Shown: positions 36,271-45,754 of the stretch, piece after piece
Position numbering within the stretch: position 1 is the stretch's first letter
Layout of the letters: each line of letters starts with the position of its first letter
Assembly: GCA_965196985.1 (NCBI GenBank)
Contig: CBDALO010000105.1
Location: forward strand, 1-64,000
Origin: 2-12-FULL-35-23 sp965196985
GTDB lineage: Bacteria; Pseudomonadota; Gammaproteobacteria; UBA12402
DNA length: 64,000 nt
Direction: 5' to 3'
The notes under the pieces: model-generated
What the model saw: the letters and a program-made list of their open reading frames with translations, nothing else
The model's database searches: none
Told to the model about the DNA's origin: nothing
Position numbers and translations under genes: made by a program

Positions 36271-38196
36271 TTAAGCAAGCTCAAGCAACAACTTATTTAA
36301 ACGCTGAACGAATTCTGCTGGATTTTTTAGGTGCCCGCCCTCTGCCAAAATAGCCTGATCAAAAAGGATATTAGTCCACTCACTAAATCGATCATCATCA
36401 GCCTCGCTACGTAAACGCTCAACAATTGCATGCGTCGGATTCAACTCAAAGATAGGCTTAGCTTCAGGAACAGATTGCCCCAGTGACTCCATAATACGTT
36501 GCATATTTGCATTCATATCATTCTCATCAGCAACAATACAAGCAGGTGAAGTAGTCAAACGATGGGTTAAACGTACTTCTTTAATTCGATCACCCAGGAT
36601 CTCTTTAACTTGCTTTAATACGCTTTCGTATTCTGTTTCAGCTTTTTCTTGCTGTTCTTTCTCTTGTTCGTTTTCCATGTCACCTAAATCAAGGTCACCA
36701 CGGGCAACAGAAACTAACTTCTTGTCACCATATTCAGTAAGGTGAGAAACTAACCACTCATCAACACGGTCTTTTAACAAGATAACCTCTATACCCTTCT
36801 TGCGAAAAATTTCCAAGTGCGGGCTATTTTTAGCGGCAATATAGCTATCAGCTGTTACGTAGTAGATTTTATCCTGCTTGTCTTGCATACGGCTAATGTA
36901 ATCATCTAAAGAAACTGTTTCTTCTTCAGAGTCATATAGCGTCGTTGAAAAACGAAATAATTTAGCAATCTTTTCTTTATTAGCAAAATCTTCAGCAGGA
37001 CCTTCTTTTAATACCATACCAAACTGCTTCCAGAAACTGCTGTACTCTTCTGGCTTATCTTTAGCAAGCTTAGCTAGCATATCAAGTACGCGCTTAGTTA
37101 ACGCTGCTTTCATACTTTCAACTGCTTTATTGCCCTGCAAGATCTCACGAGAAATATTGAGCGGTAGGTCTTTAGAGTCCAATACCCCTTTGATAAAACG
37201 CAAGTACATCGGTAAGAACTGTTCAACGTTATCCATGATAAAAACGCGCTGAACGTAAAGCTTTAGGCCACGAGGCGTATCACGATTATAAAGGTCAAAT
37301 GGAGCATGAGCTGGGATGTAAAGTAAACTAGTATATTCAAGCTTACCTTCTACTTTGTTATGCGCCCAAGTTAAAGGATCTTGAAAATCATGAGCAATAT
37401 GTTTATAGAATTCCTTGTACTCTTCATCTTTAACCTTACTTTTAGGCACTGACCATAAAGCAGTTGCTTTATTTACTGTTTCCCATTCTGGTTCTTTTGC
37501 TTCTTCCTTATCGCCCTCTTCCTCCTTATCAGCTTCACCAGTTTGTTCCATTTTTTTCATTAAAATAGGCAGACCAATATGATCAGAGTATTTAGTAATA
37601 ACGCTACGCAAACGCCAATCGTTTAGGAATTCTTCCTCATCTTTCTTTAGATGCAAGATAATTTCAGTACCACGATCGGCTTTCTCAATATTTTCAATAG
37701 AATATTCACCCTTACCTTCAGACTCCCATTGCACCCCGTGCTCTGTAGTTAGCCCTGCACGGCGAGTCTTAACGGTGACTTTATCAGCAACAATAAACGC
37801 TGAATAAAAACCAACACCAAACTGTCCAATTAACTGAGCATCCTTTGCCTGATCGCCAGTTAAGTTTTTCAAAAAGTCACTAGTTCCTGATTTGGCAATA
37901 GTACCTAAGTGCTCAATAACATCTTCCCTACTCATGCCAATACCGTTATCACGGATCGTGACAGTTTTGGCCTCGTTATCAAATGACACATGGATATTTA
38001 ACTCAGGGCTATCTTCTAATAAAGCAGGATCACCCAACGCCTCAAAGCGTAACTTATCCGCTGCATCAGAAGCATTAGAAACCAATTCTCTAAGGAAGAT
38101 TTCTTTATTGCTGTAAAGCGAATTGATCATTAGGTTGAGCAGTTGGGTTACCTCTGTTTGAAAACCCAAGGTTTCTTTTTTTGCAGCAACAGTCAT
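36271..38196 (-). CDS. htpG: Chaperone protein HtpG (Hsp90)
   Basis: 641 residues. N-terminal ATPase domain: FLRELVSNASDAADKLRFEA (catalytic Glu in RELVSN), IRDNGIGM and GQFGVGFYSAF. An acidic linker (EADKEEEGDKEEAKEPEWE, residues ~225-245) separates it from the middle domain (PLNISREILQGN). The C-terminal dimerisation domain ends with LLLELA. It assists refolding and stabilises clients during heat stress. A sigma-32-like promoter lies upstream. Confidence 0.97.
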   Translation of the reverse strand: MTVAAKKETLGFQTEVTQLLNLMINSLYSNKEIFLRELVSNASDAADKLRFEALGDPALLEDSPELNIHVSFDNEAKTVTIRDNGIGMSREDVIEHLGTIAKSGTSDFLKNLTGDQAKDAQLIGQFGVGFYSAFIVADKVTVKTRRAGLTTEHGVQWESEGKGEYSIENIEKADRGTEIILHLKKDEEEFLNDWRLRSVITKYSDHIGLPILMKKMEQTGEADKEEEGDKEEAKEPEWETVNKATALWSVPKSKVKDEEYKEFYKHIAHDFQDPLTWAHNKVEGKLEYTSLLYIPAHAPFDLYNRDTPRGLKLYVQRVFIMDNVEQFLPMYLRFIKGVLDSKDLPLNISREILQGNKAVESMKAALTKRVLDMLAKLAKDKPEEYSSFWKQFGMVLKEGPAEDFANKEKIAKLFRFSTTLYDSEEETVSLDDYISRMQDKQDKIYYVTADSYIAAKNSPHLEIFRKKGIEVILLKDRVDEWLVSHLTEYGDKKLVSVARGDLDLGDMENEQEKEQQEKAETEYESVLKQVKEILGDRIKEVRLTHRLTTSPACIVADENDMNANMQRIMESLGQSVPEAKPIFELNPTHAIVERLRSEADDDRFSEWTNILFDQAILAEGGHLKNPAEFVQRLNKLLLELA

Positions 38197-38230
38197 TTAA
38201 TAGCTCCTATAAATTATTGATTGTCATGGG

Positions 38231-38258
38231 ATATAAGGGCGTGATTCTAAATTTCAAG
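38231..38258 (-). promoter_or_regulatory. Putative sigma-32 heat-shock promoter of htpG
   Basis: Reading the minus strand: CTTGAAA (38258-38252), a 12-base spacer, then CCCTTATAT (38239-38231), ~35 bases before the htpG ATG. This resembles the CTTGAAA / CCCCATNT pattern of RpoH promoters; htpG is a classical member of that regulon. Confidence 0.6.
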
Positions 38259-38335
38259 CAAAAAACTGGATAAAACCCTATAAACGCAAAGGGTTAGCTA
38301 TACTTTTACAGGTTTTACACCTTAAGGAGAAAGCT

Positions 38336-38611
38336 ATGAATATAAAAAAACTACTGCCCGCCTTAGTAATCACAGGTTCACTTTTACTAACATCTGGCTT
38401 AGCACTAGCTCAATCAAACACCAATACCACCACCTTTGATCAAAAAGTTAGCCAACAGTACGATAAAGGGAAAGCAAAACTTAACCAGCAACTCCAACGA
38501 GGAAAAACAGAGATTAAGAAGCTCGATAATAAAGCAAAAGGCCAATGTGGCTGTAAAAAATGCGGCTGTTACAAAGCGACTAAAGCAAGCTGCCCTGCTG
38601 CACAGAAATAA
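38336..38611 (+). CDS. Small secreted Cys-rich protein, unknown function
   Basis: 91 residues preceded by AAGGAGA. A signal peptide (MNIKKLLPALVITGSLLLTS.., cleavage likely after ALA) leads to a Gln/Lys-rich helical region and a cluster CGCKKCGCYKATKASC near the C-terminus, which could bind metal or form disulfides. Not recognised. It is transcribed alone, with a terminator directly after it. Confidence 0.75.
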   Translation: MNIKKLLPALVITGSLLLTSGLALAQSNTNTTTFDQKVSQQYDKGKAKLNQQLQRGKTEIKKLDNKAKGQCGCKKCGCYKATKASCPAAQK

Positions 38612-38626
38612 TACTAAAACGCTTAA

Positions 38627-38653
38627 TCAAAGGCCCTGCTCAGGGCCTTTTTA
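38627..38653 (+). terminator. Rho-independent terminator
   Basis: AAAGGCCCTG / CAGGGCCTTT stem with a 2-base loop followed by TTATT, 16 bases after the stop of the small secreted protein gene. Confidence 0.88.
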
Positions 38654-38756
38654 TTGCCCAAATAAAATGCTAAACAACACGCTATTGTTGCCTAAATCGT
38701 TGATTCGATTTACCATGCTCTCCTGCTTAAAAGCCACCGTTAAAAAGGATCATACC

Positions 38757-39347
38757 ATGACAAAAACTTACGAAAGCCTACCCACGCTTACCGTTAGTGA
38801 AAACAATACTTATTCGCACCCTCCTCGTCGCCCTGAGCTAGTTTATATGTCAGATCCAGCAACTGATGTCATGATTAACTTTGAAACAGCCAGACCCTTT
38901 ACCGTTTCACCACGTAATACCTTAGACGAAGCAAACTTGAGTTTAAAATCTAGCAACAGCCATATCATACTAGTTGTTGAAGGTGAGCAGGTTGTTGGTG
39001 TTGTCAGCTCTGAAGATATCCTAGGTGAACGTCCAATGCGCATTGTACAAGAGCGCCGCATTAAACGTGAAGAAATTCTGGTTCGAGCAGTAATGACACC
39101 AATCGACAAGCTCATGGCCATTGATTATGAAGAGCTAACACACACAAAAGTTGGACACGTCGTTAATACTCTAATCCAAAATAAGCAGCATTATATGCTG
39201 GTTGTTGATATTGAAGAAAGCTCAAACGAACAACGTGTTCATGGTCTACTTTACATTTATGATATCGTAAAACGCTTAGACAAAGACCTTCCCTCTGAAC
39301 TACGAGAAGCTGGCTCCTTACTCGAACTACAACACAAGTTACGGTAA
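38757..39347 (+). CDS. CBS-domain protein
   Basis: 196 residues from the ATG preceded by AAAAAGGA; the open frame extends upstream through another gene, which was rejected. Two CBS motifs: FTVSPRNTLDEANLSLKSSN..VVGVVSSEDILGE and VMTPIDKLMAIDYEELTHTK..HGLLYIYDIVKRL. These sense adenine nucleotides or similar ligands. The stop overlaps the start of the next gene (TAATG), so it is coupled to the large flavoprotein and may regulate it or simply share its expression. Confidence 0.85.
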   Translation: MTKTYESLPTLTVSENNTYSHPPRRPELVYMSDPATDVMINFETARPFTVSPRNTLDEANLSLKSSNSHIILVVEGEQVVGVVSSEDILGERPMRIVQERRIKREEILVRAVMTPIDKLMAIDYEELTHTKVGHVVNTLIQNKQHYMLVVDIEESSNEQRVHGLLYIYDIVKRLDKDLPSELREAGSLLELQHKLR

Positions 39348-42300
39348 TGACTCTGCGTTTTCATGATTATTCAGTCCAAAGCCTACATCAAGCTGACAGC
39401 TTAGCCAAACTTGATGCAAGCTTTTTAGCAACATTAAAAACAGCGAACGAAAAGCTACACAGTGACTTATTAACTTATCGAAACCAACCTCAGCAGTTTA
39501 CAGATATCGCGCGCAGTGAACTAATTATTGCAACAGGACGAGTTCTAGAAAACTTCTTAATCGATTTTTTTGACATCGAATCAGCAGCCGGTGAACTTAA
39601 TGTACAAACACTTAGTCACCGCCCTATTTTCGCCTTCAAAAAGTGGTATATTGCTCGGCGTGCTAAAAGGCGTCTATTGCGCGATGAAGATTTACCGCCT
39701 TTTGCTGAACTAAATAGCTGGTTAGTAAAGCAACTACCTAAAACTCAAGATCAAGAAAAAGCACTTGCTGAATTCGCTCTACCTTTACTAGAAAAACCAG
39801 AAGCTAACGAAGCGATTATTGAAAAAGTCACTCAATGGTGTATTCAAGCCATAAAAACCCCCGAGGGCCAACAAGCAGTTCAAGGTTGGGCCAGCTTTAA
39901 ACTTCCACAAAAGACTGACTATAAACACCTTATCAAGTTAACATACGTTCAAAATGATAGTGAACAACGCCAAGCCTGCCCTGACGACCAGCTACGACAA
40001 CGTGATAGCTTTAAACTGACTGACAAGCGCATGACCCAACGCGAAGTCATGGGTGAAATAGATTACTGTGTCTACTGTCATGATCATGACGGTGACTTTT
40101 GCTCTAAGGGCTTCCCTGAGAAAAAAACTGATCCGACTCAAGGCTATCGCACTAATCCACTAGGCAATCAACTAGTCGGCTGTCCACTCGATGAAAAAAT
40201 TTCTGAAATGCAATCACTAAAACGTGATGGCTATTCACTTGCAGCGCTTGCTACTATCATGATTGATAACCCGATGTGCCCTGCTACAGGGCATCGTATT
40301 TGTAACGACTGCATGAAATCTTGTATCTATCAAAAGCAAACACCAGTCAATATCCCAGAAGTTGAAACTCGCATTTTAACAGACGTTATAAACCTTCCCT
40401 ATGGCGTCGAAATCTATGATTTACTTACTTACTGGAACCCTCTACGAACTAACCAGCACATTAGTAAACCCTATAATGGCCGCAAGCTTTTTATTGCTGG
40501 CCTAGGTCCTGCCGGCTTTACCCTTGCTCATCACATGCTAATGGAAGGCTTTGCGGTTGTTGCTAGTGATGGACTAAAAATAGAACCCCTTCCTATTGAG
40601 CTTTTAGAGCAACCGATAAGGTTCTATCACGATATCGAAGAAGCTTTAGACGAGCGAGTTATGGCTGGCTTTGGCGGAGTTGCTGAATATGGCATCACTG
40701 TGCGCTGGGATAAAAATTTCCTAAAGCTTATTTACATTAGCCTTATGCGTCGCCCCTACTTCCAAGCATTTGGCGGCGTTCGCTTAGGTGGCACAGTGAC
40801 TATCGAAACCTTATGGGAGTTAGGCTTTGACCACGCCAGCATTGCTGTAGGTGCCGGACTACCTAAGGCGCTTCCCATTCCCGGCAGCATGGCTAAGGGC
40901 ATGCGCCAGGCCAACGATTTCTTAATGGCCTTACAGCTTACTGGTGCTGCTAAATATGACTCATTAGCTAACTTACAAATTCGCTTACCTGCAGTAGTCA
41001 TTGGTGGTGGACTAACGGGGGTTGATACAGCTACTGAGTTACAAGCTTACTATATTATACAAGTTGAAAAGGCATTAGCTCGTTACGAGGCCTTAACTGC
41101 CAAACAAGGTGAAAGTAAAGTTCGTGCTGCTTATGATGAAGAAGGGTTAACTATCCTCGATGAATTTCTAGCTCATGGGAAAGCTATACGAGATGAGCGA
41201 GCTCGAGCTAAAGCTGCGAATGAGCAACCCAATTTTATCAAACTCATTCGTTCCTGGGGTGGCGTAACGATTGTCTATCGCCGCTCAATACAAGAGTCTC
41301 CTGCTTACACAAGCAATCACGAAGAGCTCGACAAAGCCTTCGAGGAAGGTATTTATTATCTAGAAGGATTACAACCGCACACCGCAAAACTCGATCAACA
41401 TGGCCATGTCCATGAACTAAGCTGCCAACGTCGCCAACAAGATGAGGATGGCAACTGGTTTAACACAGAAGAATACATTAACCTCGCATCAAAAAGTATT
41501 TTAGTTGCTACTGGTGCACAACCTAATATCGCTTATACCTTTGAACATCCTAAAACCTTTAAGCGTAATGGTTTACAGTATCAGCCTTATGAAGTCATTA
41601 ACGATGAATTAACCATTGTAAAAGCAGCTAAAAACCTCAAAGAAAAACAATTTGGCCCTTTTACCTCCTATGACGAACAAGGCAAGCATGTCAGCTTTTT
41701 AGGAGATACTCACCCAGTCTTTCATGGCAATGTAGTAAGTGCCATTGCTTCAGCGCTGCGTAGTTACCCTAAAATTACTTCACTTTTTACTGGGGACGCA
41801 ACTAACTCGACTAACGACTACAAAACATTTAAGCAAGCCATACAAAACGAATTCACCACAGTAATTACCGATATCGAACGTCGCAGCAATAATATCGTTG
41901 AGTTAACGGTTAAAGCTCCTGCCGCAGTTAAACGCTTCAAACCCGGGCAGTTCTTCCGCTTACAAAACTATGAAACACAAGCACAAGTTGTTAAGGATAC
42001 GAGGCTACAAACAGAGCCTATGGCTTTAGCTGGCTTCTCTCCTGACCTTAAAGCTGGCACGATTAAATTTATGGTAATTGAGCAAGGTGCCAGCTCTAAA
42101 ATGGCTCGATACTTCAAGCCTGGCGAGTCAATTGCTCTAATGGGACCAACCGGAGTTCGCAGCAAGATCCCTGAAGACCAACAGACTATTTTAATTCTAT
42201 GTGATAGCCAACAAGGTTTAGCCTACGCTCGCGCAGTCGGTCCAGAGCTTCAAGCCGCTGGCAATCGCGTCATTTTCTTTGCTAAATTCGCGCGGGCAGA

Positions 42301-42808
42301 TGAGCTCTTTTGTCAACAAGAAATCGAATCCTGCACAGACCAGTGCTTCTGGTTAACCGCCGACAATTCAATCATCACACCAAACCGTGATCAAGATTAT
42401 TCACTCCCCAACGCAATGGCTATTGACGCCTTAATTAACCTCACTCTTGTTGAAAAAACACTATTATTGCATGAAGTTGACCGCATTACGCTAATTGGCA
42501 GTACTCAAATGATGCGTGAGTTCCAAGCAGCTCGCCATGGTATTTTGCAGCAACATTTTAAAGAGAACGTAAAAACTTACGCAGCAATCTATAGCACCAT
42601 GCAGTGCATGCTCAAAGGCGTTTGTGCTCAGTGCCTACAGTGGCAACTTGATCCTGAAACGGGTGAACGCCGCAAGGCTGTTTTTGCTTGCTCTTGGCAA
42701 GATCAACCTCTAGAGCTAGTCGACCTTGGTAATTTTGACGAACGGCTAGCACAAAATCGCGTTGCAGAGACTTTAGCGAACCAATGGCTAGACTATACAA
42801 CAGCATAA
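39347..42808 (+). CDS. Large NAD(P)/FAD-dependent oxidoreductase, GltD-like plus PyrK-like fusion
   Basis: 1153 residues, apparently cytoplasmic. Residues ~1-210 are unrecognised helices. A Cys-rich block follows (CVYCHDHDGDFCSKG, NPMCPATGHRICNDCMKSC), able to bind iron-sulfur clusters. A GltD-like flavoprotein domain comes next, with dinucleotide folds FIAGLGPAGFTLAHHML and VIGGGLTGVDTATELQ. The C-terminal ~300 residues resemble a ferredoxin-NADP reductase / PyrK module (FKPGQFFRLQNYE, SIALMGPTGVRSK) ending in CMLKGVCAQCLQW, a 2Fe-2S site. It probably transfers electrons between NAD(P)H and an unknown acceptor. Intact, with no sign of transfer. Confidence 0.85.
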   Translation: MTLRFHDYSVQSLHQADSLAKLDASFLATLKTANEKLHSDLLTYRNQPQQFTDIARSELIIATGRVLENFLIDFFDIESAAGELNVQTLSHRPIFAFKKWYIARRAKRRLLRDEDLPPFAELNSWLVKQLPKTQDQEKALAEFALPLLEKPEANEAIIEKVTQWCIQAIKTPEGQQAVQGWASFKLPQKTDYKHLIKLTYVQNDSEQRQACPDDQLRQRDSFKLTDKRMTQREVMGEIDYCVYCHDHDGDFCSKGFPEKKTDPTQGYRTNPLGNQLVGCPLDEKISEMQSLKRDGYSLAALATIMIDNPMCPATGHRICNDCMKSCIYQKQTPVNIPEVETRILTDVINLPYGVEIYDLLTYWNPLRTNQHISKPYNGRKLFIAGLGPAGFTLAHHMLMEGFAVVASDGLKIEPLPIELLEQPIRFYHDIEEALDERVMAGFGGVAEYGITVRWDKNFLKLIYISLMRRPYFQAFGGVRLGGTVTIETLWELGFDHASIAVGAGLPKALPIPGSMAKGMRQANDFLMALQLTGAAKYDSLANLQIRLPAVVIGGGLTGVDTATELQAYYIIQVEKALARYEALTAKQGESKVRAAYDEEGLTILDEFLAHGKAIRDERARAKAANEQPNFIKLIRSWGGVTIVYRRSIQESPAYTSNHEELDKAFEEGIYYLEGLQPHTAKLDQHGHVHELSCQRRQQDEDGNWFNTEEYINLASKSILVATGAQPNIAYTFEHPKTFKRNGLQYQPYEVINDELTIVKAAKNLKEKQFGPFTSYDEQGKHVSFLGDTHPVFHGNVVSAIASALRSYPKITSLFTGDATNSTNDYKTFKQAIQNEFTTVITDIERRSNNIVELTVKAPAAVKRFKPGQFFRLQNYETQAQVVKDTRLQTEPMALAGFSPDLKAGTIKFMVIEQGASSKMARYFKPGESIALMGPTGVRSKIPEDQQTILILCDSQQGLAYARAVGPELQAAGNRVIFFAKFARADELFCQQEIESCTDQCFWLTADNSIITPNRDQDYSLPNAMAIDALINLTLVEKTLLLHEVDRITLIGSTQMMREFQAARHGILQQHFKENVKTYAAIYSTMQCMLKGVCAQCLQWQLDPETGERRKAVFACSWQDQPLELVDLGNFDERLAQNRVAETLANQWLDYTTA

Positions 42809-42821
42809 ACCTCTTACGAAG

Positions 42822-43541
42822 CTATAAGCGATTATAAAGCTTATGCAAAGCAGCAGAGTTAGCTCCTCCTTTAGGAGTTGCTGGTTTGGGAAAAAAACAA
42901 CATGCATCCTGCGCACGTACTAAACGAGCTGAAGAAGTTCGCTCTCGACCATTAGATTTACTATCTGAAGCGGCGCCTACGCCCACACCTGCAACTTCAC
43001 CAGAGCCTGCACTTTCACCTCGAAACTCAGCCAGCTTTTCATTAATTGCACTATCGATAACTTGTTGAGCTTTAGAAAAACCGCTTTTAACAACTTGCCC
43101 CCCCTCCAGCAACTAATAAACCTCGCATTATTAAATCTAAACTTTCATAAAGCTTCTGCTGTGATGTATAAACCAAACCTGCTCGCCAATTAACCCACTT
43201 ATTAGAGCATTTAAAAACACCTTGATAGCTAGGCAAACCAGCAATAAACTCTCTAAACGCTTCGCCACTAAAGCCTTTTCTATGCTTTTGTAGGTAATTA
43301 ATAATCTTTGCAAACTCATTAAGCTTACGCTCCTTATCTTTATCCCATCGGCCATCTTGGTACTTTTGCTCCAAGTAAACACGGCAACCGAGTAAGCCAA
43401 CATGAGGTGCAACGCCATTTACAATCTCAGACATAAAAAAAGGGCACTTTCCAACCGTTTCTCCTGCTGAAATAGCTAAAAAAAGCGGGTCAAAATGCTC
43501 AAACAACGCATGCTGCGCATAAGGATCACAGGTAAGCACAA
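42822..43541 (-). pseudogene. Unknown gene 2 (paralogue of the gene at 48838), 3' part with G7 frameshift
   Basis: Host sequence continues from 47029 across the IS256 element as DLVVL-TCDPYAQHALFEHF in frame. The conserved centre (GLLGCRVYLEQKYQDGRWDK, then IINYLQKHRKGFSGEAFREF) matches the paralogue at 48838-48254 (GLLACYSYFETKKLSKEWDY, then IINFLEDNRGRLAKKEWVKF). The frame ends at 43087 after GGGASC. At a G7 run (C7 on plus, 43098-43104) a loss of one G would continue into GGQVVKSGFSKAQQVIDSAI and a Gly/Ser-rich tail to 42822, giving ~290 residues. Function unknown. Confidence 0.75.
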
Positions 43542-43556
43542 GATAGAGCGTTATTT

Positions 43557-45503
43557 GTATCCGTTCAATATCAGCATGATTTGAAAATAATTCAAAAAGT
43601 TCTTGACAGCTTTTTCGTGCAAATTTGGAAATTTTATATTGGAATCATCGTGTGTCATAAAAGCATGATGTGCGCTCTATAACAACGCTGTATGCTCGGA
43701 TTATTTTTTCATCGATCAGGTTCATGGCTTAAAAATAATTTCAGCAGTACGGCCATCTGTGTGGGGAAAATTTACCTTTTCAAACCCGTGGTATACTCTT
43801 CCTATGAAAAAACAACCTGACAAATCAGTTTTAGCCGATCTCATTGAGAGATTTAATAATACTGTTACACCAACAGCACTAGAAACAGATTTTAGCAATG
43901 TATGTGAAAGTCAGGCTGAGAAAATCATAAAGCTAGAAGACAAGGTGCAATCGTTAAATAACGCATTAAATAAATATAAAGGTGAGCAAGGAAAGCCTAA
44001 TGTTAGAAAGCAAACGCGCGCTAACAAGGACAAGGATCATTCCTCCGAGAAGGATAGAAAAGGAAATAAAACCAATAAAACTAGAAAGCCAAAATCTAGT
44101 AAAAAAAATCTCGAAGTCTCTAATACAGTGACACTAACAATTAATCCAGATTCGTTGCCCAGCGATGCTGTGCCAAATGGCTCTAAGAAAACACTTATCC
44201 AGGATATAAAAATTGCTGCTAATAACACTCTTTTTTTGCGCCAACAATATTACTCCCCTTCTGAAAACAAACACTATACAGCACCTCTGCCAACTGGTTA
44301 TGAGGGCCAGTTCGGCCCTACTATTAAAAGCTGGACAAGCTTCCTAAATACTCAAGGTGGTATGACGCTAGAAAGCCTTGAGACATTTTATAAAACCGCC
44401 AACATAGATATTAGTAAATCAACCATCCATAGCTTCACAATTAAAACACCTACGATACTTGAGCCCGAGAAGGTAGAAGTTGTGAAGGCAGGTTTACAAT
44501 CCACGAACTACCAGCACCTAGATGACACCAACGCTAGAGAGGATGGGAAAAACCGTTATGTTAATGTATTGGGTAATGAGTATTATTCAGCTTACTTTAC
44601 GCTGACCAGTAAAAGTCGATTAAGCGTCATTGAAATGTTAAGCAAAGACCACTTTGGGTTCACATTAAATGAGGCCGCTTTTAATTTACTGGCTACTATG
44701 AACTTACCCCACAAGGTAATCGAAAGCTTAAAGGTATTTCACTCATCGACTATCTTAAACAGTAAGGAGCTGGAAGTTATTCTTGATAAGGTATTAGGTG
44801 ATAAAAAATTTCCAAAATATAGAAAGCTGATTACTGATGCGGCAGCTATCTCAACATATAGAAAGAGTCCTTATGCGATAGAAACACTCATTACCGATGA
44901 TGCGCCACAGTTTAAGCTCATTACTGAATCACTCGCCTTGTGCTGGGTTCATGAGGGTAGGCATTATAAAAAGCTGACGCCAATTTTTAAGAAGCACCAA
45001 GACTCTGTTGACAGCTTCTTGGATAGGTTTTGGGATTATTATCATAAGCTCATTGAATATAAAAAGAACCCAGGGCAAGATGAGATAGATAAGCTATCCA
45101 ATGAGTTTACTGAGTTATTCTCAACAATCACTGGCTACGAGAAACTAGATAAACAAATTGAGCTCACCTTAAAAAAGAAAAGGCAGCTATTGTTAGTGCT
45201 GGAAAAGCCAGAGCTTCCTCTACATAACAATCCAGCAGAGTTGATGGCTCGGAAGCAGGCTAGAATGCGCGATGTACACCTTCATACTATGAGTGAAGAA
45301 GGAACGAAAGCTAAGGATACAATGGTTACAATTACTGAGACATGTAAAAAGCTAGCAGTTAATGTCTTCGATTATATATATGACAGAATTACAAAAAACT
45401 ATTCTATGCCTTCGCTAGCGGAATTAATTACCATCCGCTCATCACAGGCGCAGTAAACTAAAGAGAGCGCAGCATGAGCATCATGCTGAAATAAGACGGA
45501 TAC
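43557..45503 (+). mobile_element. IS66-type element nested in IS256 copy B
   Basis: 1947 bp. The ends match as inverted repeats: GTATCCGTTCAATATCAGCA on the left and, read inward from the right, GTATCCGTCTTATTTCAGCA. Target duplication CGTTATTT (43549-43556 and 45504-45511), the 8 bp expected for IS66. It carries one transposase and no tnpA/tnpB accessory genes, so it resembles the single-gene branch of the family. Confidence 0.92.
43804..45456 (+). CDS. IS66-family transposase (single-gene type)
   Basis: 550 residues from the ATG at 43804 (MKKQPDKSVLADLIERFNN); the frame is open from 43759. An N-terminal coiled coil (EKIIKLEDKVQSLNNALNKY) and a very Lys-rich linker precede the DDE core: first Asp in YQHLDDTNAREDGKN, second in LITDDAPQFKLI, the CWVHEGRHYKKL block, and Glu in LHNNPAELMARKQAR. 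Family-typical HNNPAE is present. Intact. Confidence 0.9.
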   Translation: MKKQPDKSVLADLIERFNNTVTPTALETDFSNVCESQAEKIIKLEDKVQSLNNALNKYKGEQGKPNVRKQTRANKDKDHSSEKDRKGNKTNKTRKPKSSKKNLEVSNTVTLTINPDSLPSDAVPNGSKKTLIQDIKIAANNTLFLRQQYYSPSENKHYTAPLPTGYEGQFGPTIKSWTSFLNTQGGMTLESLETFYKTANIDISKSTIHSFTIKTPTILEPEKVEVVKAGLQSTNYQHLDDTNAREDGKNRYVNVLGNEYYSAYFTLTSKSRLSVIEMLSKDHFGFTLNEAAFNLLATMNLPHKVIESLKVFHSSTILNSKELEVILDKVLGDKKFPKYRKLITDAAAISTYRKSPYAIETLITDDAPQFKLITESLALCWVHEGRHYKKLTPIFKKHQDSVDSFLDRFWDYYHKLIEYKKNPGQDEIDKLSNEFTELFSTITGYEKLDKQIELTLKKKRQLLLVLEKPELPLHNNPAELMARKQARMRDVHLHTMSEEGTKAKDTMVTITETCKKLAVNVFDYIYDRITKNYSMPSLAELITIRSSQAQ

Positions 45504-45754
45504 CGTTATTTTGTCTGTAAAAACCAACTTCAGTACTTAGAAAAACCTTTAAAATTCTAAATGGCACTCTATTGTACCTGTCTCATCGCATAATATCTTA
45601 AATTAATTATGCTAATCAATCTAAAAAATTATTTATACCTCAAATTTTTCTCCTCTCAAAATAAATTATTAACTTTTAGGTAATAGCAATTATATCTCGT
45701 TAATAAGAACAAGAATGATCTATCCTAAAACCCTATGAAGCCTTATTATTCACT

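Noticed and set aside
38436..38756. Upstream extension of the CBS-protein frame to 38436
   Set aside because: It runs through the small secreted protein gene and its terminator in another frame; the ATG at 38757 has its own ribosome binding site.
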